This document shows positions 7,776 to 15,442 of a stretch of DNA of 32,572 nt, piece after piece. The DNA is from JAAGZL01 sp050290785 (lineage in GTDB: Bacteria; Pseudomonadota; Gammaproteobacteria; Chromatiales; Chromatiaceae): the NCBI GenBank assembly GCA_050290785.1, contig JBNKIR010000006.1, forward strand, positions 1 to 32,572, written 5' to 3'. The translations under genes were made by a program, and so were the position numbers. Positions within the stretch are counted from its first letter, which is position 1. Each line of letters begins with the position of its first letter. The notes beneath the pieces were generated by a model. That model saw nothing but the letters and a program-made list of their open reading frames with translations, did no database searches and had not been told where the DNA came from.

Positions 7776-10379
7776 CTAGCCAAGCCGCTCCTTTACCCAC
7801 GGCTGCACCGACTCCAAGGCCGCGGGCAATGCATCCGGCTGATTACCGCCGGCCTGCGCCATATCCGGACGACCTCCACCCTTTCCGCCGACCTGTTCCG
7901 CCACCATCTTGATCAGATCTCCCGCCTTGATATTGGAGGTCTGATCTTTGGTTACTCCGGCTATCAGACTCACCTTGTCACCACTTACTGTGGCAAGCAC
8001 GATTACCGCGGAACCGAGTTTATTCTTCAGATGGTCTACCGTATCTCTCAACGATTTTGGATCGGCTCCATCCAGATTTGCGGCCAACAGCTTCACGCCG
8101 TTCACCTCCACCGCGCTGGCGGCAAGATCACTTCCCGCTGAACTGGCCAGTTTCGACTTAAGTTGATCCAGCTCCTTCTCCAGCTTGCGATTATGCTCCA
8201 CCAGCTGTGCAACCTTGGTATCCAGATCGTCACGACCTGACTTCACCAGGGCAGAGATACGCTGGATACGTTTCTCCTCCGCCTCAACCCAGTCGATGGC
8301 GCGCTCTCCCACCACCGCTTCGATACGCCTCACACCAGATGCGATACCGCTTTCCGAAATGATCTTGAACAGACCGATATCGCCCACCGCCTTGGCATGG
8401 ATACCTCCACACAGCTCAACGGAAAAATCTCCCATGCGCAACACGCGCACATGCTCATCATACTTTTCGCCAAACAGGGCCATGGCCCCGCTCTCCTTGG
8501 CATCCTCCAGGGACATGATCCTGGTCTCTACTGGCTCATTGCCGCGTATCTTCCGGTTTACCAGGCGCTCGATCTCCCTTAGCTGCTCCGGGCTGACCGG
8601 CTCAAAATGTGAGAAGTCGAACCTCAGGCGTTCCGAATCCACCGAAGAGCCCTTCTGCTGCACATGCTCGCCCAGGATATGACGCAGGGCTGCATGTAAC
8701 AGATGGGTTGCCGAATGGTTGAGTGCAGTCATGGACTGTTTCTCTGCATCCACCTTACAGATGACACTGTCCCCAACCCGCATCACATCTCCATGAAACA
8801 CACCTATATGTACAATGACGCCGCTACCGAGCTTTTGGGTATCTTCGACCTGAAACTGTTTCTCTCCCAGATCCAGCACCCCGGTGTCGCCCACCTGTCC
8901 TCCGGACTCGGCGTAGAACGGGGTACGATCCAACACCACCATGCCTCGCTCCTTGTCACCCAGGGTGTCCACAGACGCACCATCCTGGATTATGGCGATA
9001 ACCGTGGCGTCCTCTTCCCGCCTGTCGTAACCGACAAATTCGGTGGTGCCATCCAGTGATACGGCCGACTCATCCACCGCCCCAAACTGGCTGGCGGCCC
9101 TGGCGCGCTCCCGCTGCGCCTCCATCTCCTTTTCAAAACCATCCATGTCTATGCTGAGTTCACGCTCTCTGGCGATATCTGCTGTCAGGTCTACCGGGAA
9201 CCCGTAAGTGTCGTATAGTTTGAAGGCAACCTCACCAGGTATCTGTGTGCCCTGCATTTCGGAAATGGCCTGTTCCAGTATCTTGATCCCCTGCTCCAGG
9301 GTCTCGGCAAAACGCTCCTCCTCAAGCTTCAGCACCCTCTCGACCTGCTCTTTGGACTTTACCAGTTCAGGATAGGCCTCTCCCATTTCCGCACTCAAGG
9401 GTTCTACCAGACGATGAAAAAAGGTCTCCTTCATCCCAAGCATATAGCCGTGACGTATGGCACGACGGATGATGCGGCGCAACACATAGCCCCGCCCTTC
9501 GTTGGACGGCAATACCCCATCCACGATCAGGAATGCGCAGGAGCGGATGTGATCGGAAATGACCCGGAGGGATTTATCTTCCAGATCAGCACAGCCGGTA
9601 ACCTTGGCCGCAGCCTTGATCAGATGTTCGAACAGATCGATCTCGTAGTTGCTGTGCACCTTCTGCATTACAGCAGCCAACCGTTCCAGGCCCATGCCGG
9701 TATCTACCGAGGGATGGGGCAATGGGGTCATATTGCCCGAGGCGTCTCTGTTGTACTGCATAAAGACCAGGTTCCAGATCTCGATATAGCGATCGCCATC
9801 CTCATCCGGCGTCCCCGGAGGTCCGCCCCAGATCTCAGGTCCGTGGTCATAAAATATCTCTGAACAGGGGCCGCAGGGTCCGGTGTCGCCCATGGACCAG
9901 AAGTTATCCTTGGCCCCACATCGGGAAAAACGCTCCGGGCTTATCCCCATCTCCTGCAGCCATATCCCAGCCGCCTCGTCGTCCTCTTCGTATACAGTCA
10001 CCCATAGCTTTTCGGGCGGAAGCTGTAGATCAACGGTAAGAAACTCCCAGGCATATTGGATGGCTTCACGCTTGAAATAGTCACCGAAGCTAAAGTTGCC
10101 CAGCATCTCAAAAAAGGTGTGGTGACGTGCCGTATAGCCTACATTCTCCAGGTCGTTATGTTTGCCGCCGGCCCGGACACAGCGCTGGGAACTTACCGCT
10201 GTGCTGTAGTCTCTCTTATCACGGCCAAGAAACACCTCTTTAAACTGGACCATACCCGCATTGGTAAACAGCAGGGTGGGGTCGTCATGCGGCACCAGCG
10301 AACTGCTGGGAACCTGTGTATGTCCGCGTTTTACAAAAAAATCCAGGAAAGCCTTACGAAGTTCTGCGCTGGTCATCAT
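7776..10379 (-). CDS. alaS: Alanine-tRNA ligase
   Basis: An 867-residue class II aminoacyl-tRNA synthetase that charges tRNA-Ala and edits mischarged Ser/Gly. The catalytic core spans about 1-440 (SSSLVPHDDPTLLFTNAGMVQF, FFEMLGNFSFGDYFK). The editing domain has the zinc ligands HSATH (555-559) and CGGIH (657-661). The C-terminal DHHA1/C-Ala domain ends with GGKGGGRPDMAQAGG (831-845). Full length for the family. The usual CGGTH is CGGIH here, which keeps both metal ligands. Two adjacent Met codons (10379 and 10376) are both possible starts. It is upstream of lysC in the conserved recA-recX-alaS-lysC-csrA order, here interrupted by a PP2C-FHA pair. Confidence 0.97.
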   Translation of the reverse strand: MMTSAELRKAFLDFFVKRGHTQVPSSSLVPHDDPTLLFTNAGMVQFKEVFLGRDKRDYSTAVSSQRCVRAGGKHNDLENVGYTARHHTFFEMLGNFSFGDYFKREAIQYAWEFLTVDLQLPPEKLWVTVYEEDDEAAGIWLQEMGISPERFSRCGAKDNFWSMGDTGPCGPCSEIFYDHGPEIWGGPPGTPDEDGDRYIEIWNLVFMQYNRDASGNMTPLPHPSVDTGMGLERLAAVMQKVHSNYEIDLFEHLIKAAAKVTGCADLEDKSLRVISDHIRSCAFLIVDGVLPSNEGRGYVLRRIIRRAIRHGYMLGMKETFFHRLVEPLSAEMGEAYPELVKSKEQVERVLKLEEERFAETLEQGIKILEQAISEMQGTQIPGEVAFKLYDTYGFPVDLTADIARERELSIDMDGFEKEMEAQRERARAASQFGAVDESAVSLDGTTEFVGYDRREEDATVIAIIQDGASVDTLGDKERGMVVLDRTPFYAESGGQVGDTGVLDLGEKQFQVEDTQKLGSGVIVHIGVFHGDVMRVGDSVICKVDAEKQSMTALNHSATHLLHAALRHILGEHVQQKGSSVDSERLRFDFSHFEPVSPEQLREIERLVNRKIRGNEPVETRIMSLEDAKESGAMALFGEKYDEHVRVLRMGDFSVELCGGIHAKAVGDIGLFKIISESGIASGVRRIEAVVGERAIDWVEAEEKRIQRISALVKSGRDDLDTKVAQLVEHNRKLEKELDQLKSKLASSAGSDLAASAVEVNGVKLLAANLDGADPKSLRDTVDHLKNKLGSAVIVLATVSGDKVSLIAGVTKDQTSNIKAGDLIKMVAEQVGGKGGGRPDMAQAGGNQPDALPAALESVQPWVKERLG

Positions 10380-10642
10380 TCACTGTCAATCAAAGGTATT
10401 ACCAAAGGTGGAATGGTATGCAGAACTGGCCAGAAAGTCACTCTCAGATAGCGAAAAAACCTGTACTTTACCCGCAAAGTGACCATATTCATGTCCAGAT
10501 AACGGATTAGACCCACCGCATGCCCAAATATACAGATAAATGGTATTGAATTTCTGACCCTGATCATTTCTACTTGAGTTATTCTCTATAGGATATTATC
10601 CAATTAAAATCCGGATCAGGTCGGCTTGGATGGACATGCAGA

Positions 10643-11476
10643 ATGTCTCAACGCTTAGAAAACTCTCTTAGGTTTTGCGGAAAGTCTGATGTCGGCTGCA
10701 TTCGGGCTAAAAACGAAGATTGCATGGCATGGGATGCCAGGTTGGGATTTGCCATAATTGCTGATGGAATGGGTGGTGCCAACGCCGGTGATGTTGCCAG
10801 CCAGATAACGGCGGAAACTGTATTAATGGAGGTCAGGGAAGGCCTGGATGCTCATCCACATGATCAGAGTCTGGTGGATAATGGTGAAAAATACACTCGG
10901 GCCAGTATTATGTTGTGCCGTTCGCTGCAGAAGGCAAACAGTGTTGTCCTTAGGATCGCCACTGATCAACCGGAGTGCAATGGTATGGGATCAACGGCCT
11001 TGGCCGTACTACTATACGACAACAGAATTTCAGTGGGACATATAGGAGATTCAAGGCTATACCTGATGCGTAACGGACAACTCACACAACTGACGCAAGA
11101 CCACACTGTTTTGCAACAGGTCATGAGTAGCGCTCTCAACACAAAAAACCCAGCACAAATTAAATTTAATAAGAACATTGTCACTCGTGCGGTAGGGGTA
11201 TCAGAGAATCTGAATATTGATGTAATAGAACAGCCAACTCTACCAGGCGATCTCTTTTTGATGTGCTCAGATGGGCTCTCAGATATGCTGTCTGACGATG
11301 AAATACGAGAACGGTTGGCGGCAGGGACTATGGAAGGCGATCTATCTCAGGATCTAGTCGATTTCGCCATAAAGAAAGGTGGCCATGACAATATCTCAGT
11401 TATATTGATCGAAGTATTAAAACCTTACCCGTCAACTCGCAACTTACTACAAAGAGTAATGGATAGACTTTTTTGA
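10643..11476 (+). CDS. PP2C-family Ser/Thr protein phosphatase (module 1)
   Basis: A 277-residue cytosolic metal-dependent phosphatase of the Stp1/PrpC type. Motifs in order: RAKNED, ADGMGGANAGDVAS, GSTALAVLL, HIGDSRLYLMRNGQLTQLTQDH, LMCSDGLSDMLSDDEI and GHDNISVILIEV. Together these supply the aspartates of the two-metal centre. No signal or membrane segment is present. The FHA-domain gene starts 13 bp downstream on the same strand, an evident operon. The pair is inserted between recX and alaS, transcribed opposite to both. A similar PP2C-FHA pair lies at 18045-19536. The partner kinase is not in the window. Confidence 0.93.
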   Translation: MSQRLENSLRFCGKSDVGCIRAKNEDCMAWDARLGFAIIADGMGGANAGDVASQITAETVLMEVREGLDAHPHDQSLVDNGEKYTRASIMLCRSLQKANSVVLRIATDQPECNGMGSTALAVLLYDNRISVGHIGDSRLYLMRNGQLTQLTQDHTVLQQVMSSALNTKNPAQIKFNKNIVTRAVGVSENLNIDVIEQPTLPGDLFLMCSDGLSDMLSDDEIRERLAAGTMEGDLSQDLVDFAIKKGGHDNISVILIEVLKPYPSTRNLLQRVMDRLF

Positions 11477-11489
11477 GGGGGATCAACAA

Positions 11490-12320
11490 ATGCCAAAGCT
11501 TATAATAATGAAAAACGGGGAACCTCAAGAGGAAATTCTTATAGAAAATGAGTATACCACTTTAGGACGTGCTGCTGACTGCGACATTGTTATTGATGAC
11601 GCCCAGGTCAGCCGTCACCACCTGCGTATTATCTGCATCCTGGGCGACTGCTTCCTGGAAGATCTCAACAGCGCAAACGGAACGCTGGTAAATGAACGTC
11701 TGACCAAGAAGTGCCCTCTGGAAACTGGGGACACCATCACTATAGGTGAGAGCAAATTTACCTATGATGCCACTCGCCTACAAGAAACATCCGAGGAGGA
11801 GTTTGATAAAACCCGCGTCCAGTTGATCAAGCAGCTCAGCAGCCCGGATGAAACCGTCCCTGATCCAGGACAAGCGCCGGTATTCATTGGTGACATGGAT
11901 GCCCAGGATACCACTGTGATTGCCAGGCCAGACCAAACGGCAGACCACGAGCAGGCTCTAGATATCAATTCTCTGCAGGAACCGGAGCCTAAACCATCCC
12001 AGGAAACCATCCATTCCAGAACAAAGGCGGAAAACCCCAAAGAACGCACTGGTAATCTCACCATCATCTCCGGTAAACGCCAGGGCCATAACATGGTTCT
12101 AAGCAAATCGGTTACCAGTATAGATAAATCTGGCCAACGGGTAGCGGCAGTGACCAAACGCCCGGATGGCTACTTCCTGGTGCCACTAGGTGACGGTTCC
12201 CCTGATAGTATTAAGGTAGTGATCAATGGAGAAGAGGTAAATCGCAGGATATTCCCACTCTGGTCCAACGATATCATCGAGTTGGGCGGGACAGAGATGG
12301 AGTTTGCGTTCAAGGATTGA
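11490..12320 (+). CDS. FHA-domain protein with degenerate second FHA-like domain (module 1)
   Basis: A 276-residue protein with an N-terminal forkhead-associated domain for phosphothreonine binding. The signature residues are G26-R27, S41, H44 and N63-G64. A charged, low-complexity linker (about 100-180) contains several Thr-rich acidic stretches (DKTRV, DTTVI) that could be phosphorylated. The C-terminal 90 residues resemble the beta-sandwich of a second FHA domain but lack the Gly-Arg and Ser-x-x-His signature. The GAGGGGGAT Shine-Dalgarno before the ATG is strong. It follows the phosphatase gene by 13 bp and probably acts with it in Ser/Thr phospho-signalling. It converges on recX 26 bp further on. 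Confidence 0.88.
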   Translation: MPKLIIMKNGEPQEEILIENEYTTLGRAADCDIVIDDAQVSRHHLRIICILGDCFLEDLNSANGTLVNERLTKKCPLETGDTITIGESKFTYDATRLQETSEEEFDKTRVQLIKQLSSPDETVPDPGQAPVFIGDMDAQDTTVIARPDQTADHEQALDINSLQEPEPKPSQETIHSRTKAENPKERTGNLTIISGKRQGHNMVLSKSVTSIDKSGQRVAAVTKRPDGYFLVPLGDGSPDSIKVVINGEEVNRRIFPLWSNDIIELGGTEMEFAFKD

Positions 12321-12346
12321 GACTGGCTCTTTCAAGCCTGGGTATA

Positions 12347-12802
12347 TCAGTCGTCATCCCAAAGATAGCGTCTGATCATGGAGGCAGGAAACCCGCGGTA
12401 CTCCAGAAAGCGCGCCAGCTTCTGTTGTAGTTTCCGTTTAGAACTGGGAGGAAGACCGCCTTTGCTGGCAGCCGCCTGTTGCATCAACTGGTACCAGTCA
12501 AACCCCTGTTCCTCAACAAATCTGACGATCAGATCATTGCCCAGGCCCCGCTCCTGAAGCTCCGCCTTTATCCGCAAAGGTCCGTAGCCTTTTCGTATTC
12601 GGCTGTTTAGATACTCTTCTAAGAAACGTTCGTCATTCAGATAGCCCTGCTCCTCCAATCCATCAAGCACCGGTACTATATGGATGGAATCGGCAAATCT
12701 GGCCTGAAGCTTTCTAGTTAGTTCTACGCGTGAGTGTTCACGACTTGCGAGCAGGCGCAGCGCCGCCTGCTCAACATCATCCTGCGTACATTGTTCGCTC
12801 AG
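12347..12802 (-). CDS. recX: RecA-modulating protein RecX, apparent CTG start
   Basis: A regulator of RecA filaments, 151 residues if read from a CTG at 12802, the normal RecX length. The frame upstream of the first conventional start (GTG at 12670) encodes typical N-terminal RecX sequence, including ALRLLASREHSRVELTRKL and ARFADS, which a start at 12670 would lose. No ATG, GTG or TTG exists between the upstream in-frame stop (12839-12841) and 12670. The CTG overlaps the recA stop as CTGA and has GGAGG at 12810-12814, seven bases upstream. Later conserved parts are LEEQGYLNDERFLEEYLNSRIRKGYGP and the C-terminal FLEYRGF. It is cotranscribed and translationally coupled with recA. Confidence 0.88.
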   Translation of the reverse strand: MSEQCTQDDVEQAALRLLASREHSRVELTRKLQARFADSIHIVPVLDGLEEQGYLNDERFLEEYLNSRIRKGYGPLRIKAELQERGLGNDLIVRFVEEQGFDWYQLMQQAAASKGGLPPSSKRKLQQKLARFLEYRGFPASMIRRYLWDDD

Positions 12803-13851
12803 GCCCCTGCCTCCACCGGTTCTTTTGCATCTGATGCCTCAGGGGCTCCACCCGCATCCGGTTTAGGGAACACCACATCCCTGATCTTACCCTCTATCTC
12901 CTGGGCTATATCCGGGTTCTCTTTCAGGAACCCCCGTACGTTATCCTTGCCCTGGCCGATGCGGTCACTGTTATAGCTATACCAGGAACCGGATTTATCT
13001 ATGATGTCATACTGGACTCCCAGCTCAATGATCTCGCCCTCACGCGAAATACCCTCTCCATAGAGAATCTCGAAATTACACTGCTTGAATGGTGGAGCCA
13101 CCTTATTCTTGACCACCTTGACCCTGGTCTCATTGCCGACGACCTCCTCTCCCTTCTTGATGGCCCCGGTACGACGGATATCCAACCTAACCGAGGAGTA
13201 GAACTTCAGGGCATTACCACCGGTAGTGGTCTCAGGACTACCGAACATAACACCTATCTTCATGCGGATCTGATTGATGAAGATAACCAGACAGTTGGAG
13301 CGTTTGATGTTGGCTGTAAGCTTGCGTAGGGCCTGGGACATAAGCCTGGCCTGCAACCCTACGTGGGAGTCCCCCATCTCCCCTTCGATCTCCGCCTTGG
13401 GCGTGAGGGCGGCCACTGAGTCCACCACCACCACATCCACGGCTCCGGAGCGAACCAGCATGTCGGTGATCTCCAGGGCCTGTTCACCGGTATCGGGCTG
13501 GGACACCAGAAGGTCGTCCATATTCACACCCAGCTTCTCTGCATAGATAGGGTCCAGGGCATGTTCAGCGTCCACAAATGCGGCGGTTCCACCCAGCTTT
13601 TGCGCCTCTGCCACCACATGCAGGGTCAGGGTGGTCTTGCCGGATGACTCAGGGCCGTATATCTCCACCACTCGTCCGCGGGGGACACCCCCAATGCCCA
13701 GGGCGATATCCAGACTCAGGGAGCCGGTGGAGATCACGTCGATATTTCGGACGGCACTGACATCCCCCATACGCATGACGGAACCCTTGCCGAACTGCTT
13801 TTCGATCTGGCTAAGCGCAGCACTAAGTGCCTTTTTACGATTTTCGTCCAT
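12799..13851 (-). CDS. recA: Recombinase RecA
   Basis: A 350-residue DNA-dependent ATPase that forms filaments on ssDNA, catalyses strand exchange and stimulates LexA self-cleavage. The Walker A motif is GPESSGKTT (66-74). Other conserved parts are FVDAEHALDP, VVVDSVAALTPKAEIEGEMGD and IFINQIRMKIGVMFGSPETTTGGNALKFY, followed by the C-terminal acidic, flexible tail. The ATG at 13851 gives the family start MDENRKKAL and has GGGGGAT four bases upstream. An in-frame GTG at 13893 would add 14 atypical residues inside the leader. The stop overlaps the recX start. A promoter and SOS-like direct repeat lie upstream. Confidence 0.98.
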   Translation of the reverse strand: MDENRKKALSAALSQIEKQFGKGSVMRMGDVSAVRNIDVISTGSLSLDIALGIGGVPRGRVVEIYGPESSGKTTLTLHVVAEAQKLGGTAAFVDAEHALDPIYAEKLGVNMDDLLVSQPDTGEQALEITDMLVRSGAVDVVVVDSVAALTPKAEIEGEMGDSHVGLQARLMSQALRKLTANIKRSNCLVIFINQIRMKIGVMFGSPETTTGGNALKFYSSVRLDIRRTGAIKKGEEVVGNETRVKVVKNKVAPPFKQCNFEILYGEGISREGEIIELGVQYDIIDKSGSWYSYNSDRIGQGKDNVRGFLKENPDIAQEIEGKIRDVVFPKPDAGGAPEASDAKEPVEAGA

Positions 13852-13901
13852 CTTATCCCCCAGTTTCTGATTAGGCCCCTGACCTCCCGCCACAAGACCA
13901 T

Positions 13902-13916
13902 GTTCTACGATTGTTC
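13902..13916 (-). promoter_or_regulatory. Candidate LexA operator (GTTC-N7-GTTC type) at the recA start site
   Basis: The plus strand reads GTTC TACGATT GTTC, an exact direct repeat with a 7-bp spacer. It begins three bases downstream of the recA -10 box, so a bound protein would cover the transcription start. GTTC-N7-GTTC is the SOS box established in alphaproteobacteria. The gammaproteobacterial form CTGT-N8-ACAG was not found between thpR and recA. The repeat and its position are seen; LexA binding is inferred. Confidence 0.55.
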
Positions 13917-13919
13917 TCC

Positions 13920-13948
13920 ATTATGGCACAAGCTTTATGCGATGTCAT
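13920..13948 (-). promoter_or_regulatory. Predicted sigma70 promoter of recA
   Basis: On the minus strand ATGACA (13943-13948) and CATAAT (13920-13925) each have one mismatch to consensus and are separated by exactly 17 bp. Initiation would fall around 13913, giving a leader of about 60 nt before the recA ATG. The promoter lies in the 140-bp gap between thpR and recA, so recA-recX has its own promoter. Confidence 0.7.
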
Positions 13949-13991
13949 CACCGATTTTTTCACTCAGCTATCGCCATGATCCACAAGGAAA

Positions 13992-14516
13992 TTATATACA
14001 CCACCGAGCCAGGATCCGGTATCTCGGCAGCTCGGTCCCAGAGTGTGAACCGGCCAGAACAAACTCCGAAGGACGCCAGATGACAGGGACATCCAGCAGG
14101 CCGGCATCAACCCGTCCGGCCTTGCGCGCCAGGGTCACGTGGGGTCTGTAGTCCCGCTGCTCCGGACGGAATCCACACCCTGACAGACCCAGTTGCAGCT
14201 CATGCACCAGTCGTATAAGCGGATGCGGGGTGTGATCTGGGCTACACCAGAGTATGCGTGGCCTCTTCCAATAACCCAGCCGATTCAACTCTATGCTGAA
14301 TGGCTGCGCCGCGATCTTACCAGCCACGCGATGCACACACTCAAGTCGCTCAGGCGCGACCTTTCCCAGAAACACCAGGGTCATATGCAGATCATCCGGA
14401 TGGTGCCATCGTCCATCATGTCCAGAGAGCCCATGCTGTAAATGCACCAACCCTGTCCTGACCGTCTGGTCTGGCCAGAGGGCGAAAAACAGATTATTGA
14501 ATTTAATCTCAGCCAA
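13992..14516 (-). CDS. thpR: RNA 2',3'-cyclic phosphodiesterase (LigT/ThpR family)
   Basis: A 174-residue 2H phosphoesterase that opens 2',3'-cyclic phosphodiesters on RNA ends. The two catalytic HxTx motifs are HMTL (44-47) and HVTL (126-129, within YRPHVTLARK). The N-terminal FFALWPD matches the family, and length is normal. The only in-frame start near the conserved N-terminus is a TTG at 14516; a stop codon lies four codons upstream. It overlaps the end of pncC by 8 bp, so it is probably translated from the pncC transcript. The annotation rests on the motif pair and overall layout. Confidence 0.9.
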   Translation of the reverse strand: MAEIKFNNLFFALWPDQTVRTGLVHLQHGLSGHDGRWHHPDDLHMTLVFLGKVAPERLECVHRVAGKIAAQPFSIELNRLGYWKRPRILWCSPDHTPHPLIRLVHELQLGLSGCGFRPEQRDYRPHVTLARKAGRVDAGLLDVPVIWRPSEFVLAGSHSGTELPRYRILARWCI

Positions 14517-14994
14517 TGAGATCCATTAACCCCTGCAGTGCCGATATGGTCGATTGGTAACGCACCATGTCCCTATCTCCAGAGAACAGCATCTTGCTGC
14601 TGGTTATCTCTCCATCCCTGCTGGCCCAGGCCAGCCACACTGTCCCAACCGGCTTCTCTTCGCTGCCGCCATCCGGACCGGCTATACCACTGACCGCCAC
14701 CGCCACCTCCGCCTGGCTGTGCTGCAACACCCCACGCACCATCTCCAGTACCACGGCCTCGCTCACCGCCCCATGCCGATCCAAGGTATCCGTACCCACG
14801 CCCAGCATCTCATGTTTGGCCTGATTGCTATATGTGATGAACGCCCGATCAAAACAAGCACTGCTCCCAGGCACGTCGGTCATGGCCTTGGCGATCCAGC
14901 CGCCGGTGCAGGACTCGGCGCTGGCCATGGTCCTACCCGTACTTCTAAGCCTGTGGTTCAATCCTATGGCCAGCTTTTTTAGCTCATCTTCCAT
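14509..14994 (-). CDS. pncC: Nicotinamide-nucleotide amidase (CinA C-terminal type)
   Basis: A 161-residue enzyme that deamidates nicotinamide mononucleotide to nicotinate mononucleotide in NAD salvage. Conserved segments are MASAESCTGG (23-32, catalytic Ser), ITYSNQAKHEMLGV (53-66, catalytic Tyr/Lys region), HGAVSEAVVLEM, VSGIAGPDGGSEEKPVGTVW and the terminal ALQGLMDLIG. Only the PncC domain is present, without the N-terminal CinA domain, as in E. coli PncC. The ATG at 14994 gives a family-like start (MEDELKKLA). An in-frame TTG at 15039 would add 15 unrelated residues. It sits between mutS and recA, its frequent gammaproteobacterial location, and overlaps thpR. Confidence 0.93.
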   Translation of the reverse strand: MEDELKKLAIGLNHRLRSTGRTMASAESCTGGWIAKAMTDVPGSSACFDRAFITYSNQAKHEMLGVGTDTLDRHGAVSEAVVLEMVRGVLQHSQAEVAVAVSGIAGPDGGSEEKPVGTVWLAWASRDGEITSSKMLFSGDRDMVRYQSTISALQGLMDLIG

Positions 14995-15113
14995 AGCCGT
15001 GAGTATTACCAAGAAATAGCCTGGACGCAATGCAGCCAACTTTGGTTAAATCAGATAAACTGGCAGATCTACCTGCAACTATACGAACCGACAAAGATTA
15101 GGGGAGGGGAACA

Positions 15114-15389
15114 ATGTCTGAGTTCAGTTTCGAACGCCAACCATCACCGGCGAAACTTGAAATCCTGGGCGTATTCGATTGGCCCATATGGGAGAAAGAG
15201 GTATCTGAATTCGAATGGACCTATGATAAGACAGAGACCTGCTACTTCCTGCGCGGCCAAGTGATAATCACCCCTGAGGGCGGTGAACCCATAGAACTGG
15301 GACGTGGCGACCTGGTGACCTTCCCCGCCGGCATGACCTGCACCTGGAAGATCCTGCAGCCGGTGGAAAAACTATACACCTTCGGATAA
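15114..15389 (+). CDS. Small cupin-domain protein (cupin_3/DUF861-like)
   Basis: A 91-residue single-domain cupin. The central part (YFLRGQVIITPEGGEPIELGRGDLVTFPAGMTCTWKI) is the characteristic beta-barrel of the EutQ-like cupin_3 family. The usual histidine-rich metal site is not obvious, so an enzymatic role is uncertain. A very strong Shine-Dalgarno (AGGGGAGGGG) precedes the ATG, suggesting efficient translation. It is divergent from pncC and lies 53 bp upstream of mutS on the same strand. Substrate and function are unknown. Confidence 0.85.
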   Translation: MSEFSFERQPSPAKLEILGVFDWPIWEKEVSEFEWTYDKTETCYFLRGQVIITPEGGEPIELGRGDLVTFPAGMTCTWKILQPVEKLYTFG

Positions 15390-15442
15390 AAAGGACACGG
15401 ATCCACCCCACCACATAACAAGCATTCAATACAAAACTGTAG

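Noticed and set aside
13852..13893. GTG start for RecA at 13893
   Set aside because: The added 14 residues are not RecA-like and contain the ribosome site of the ATG at 13851.
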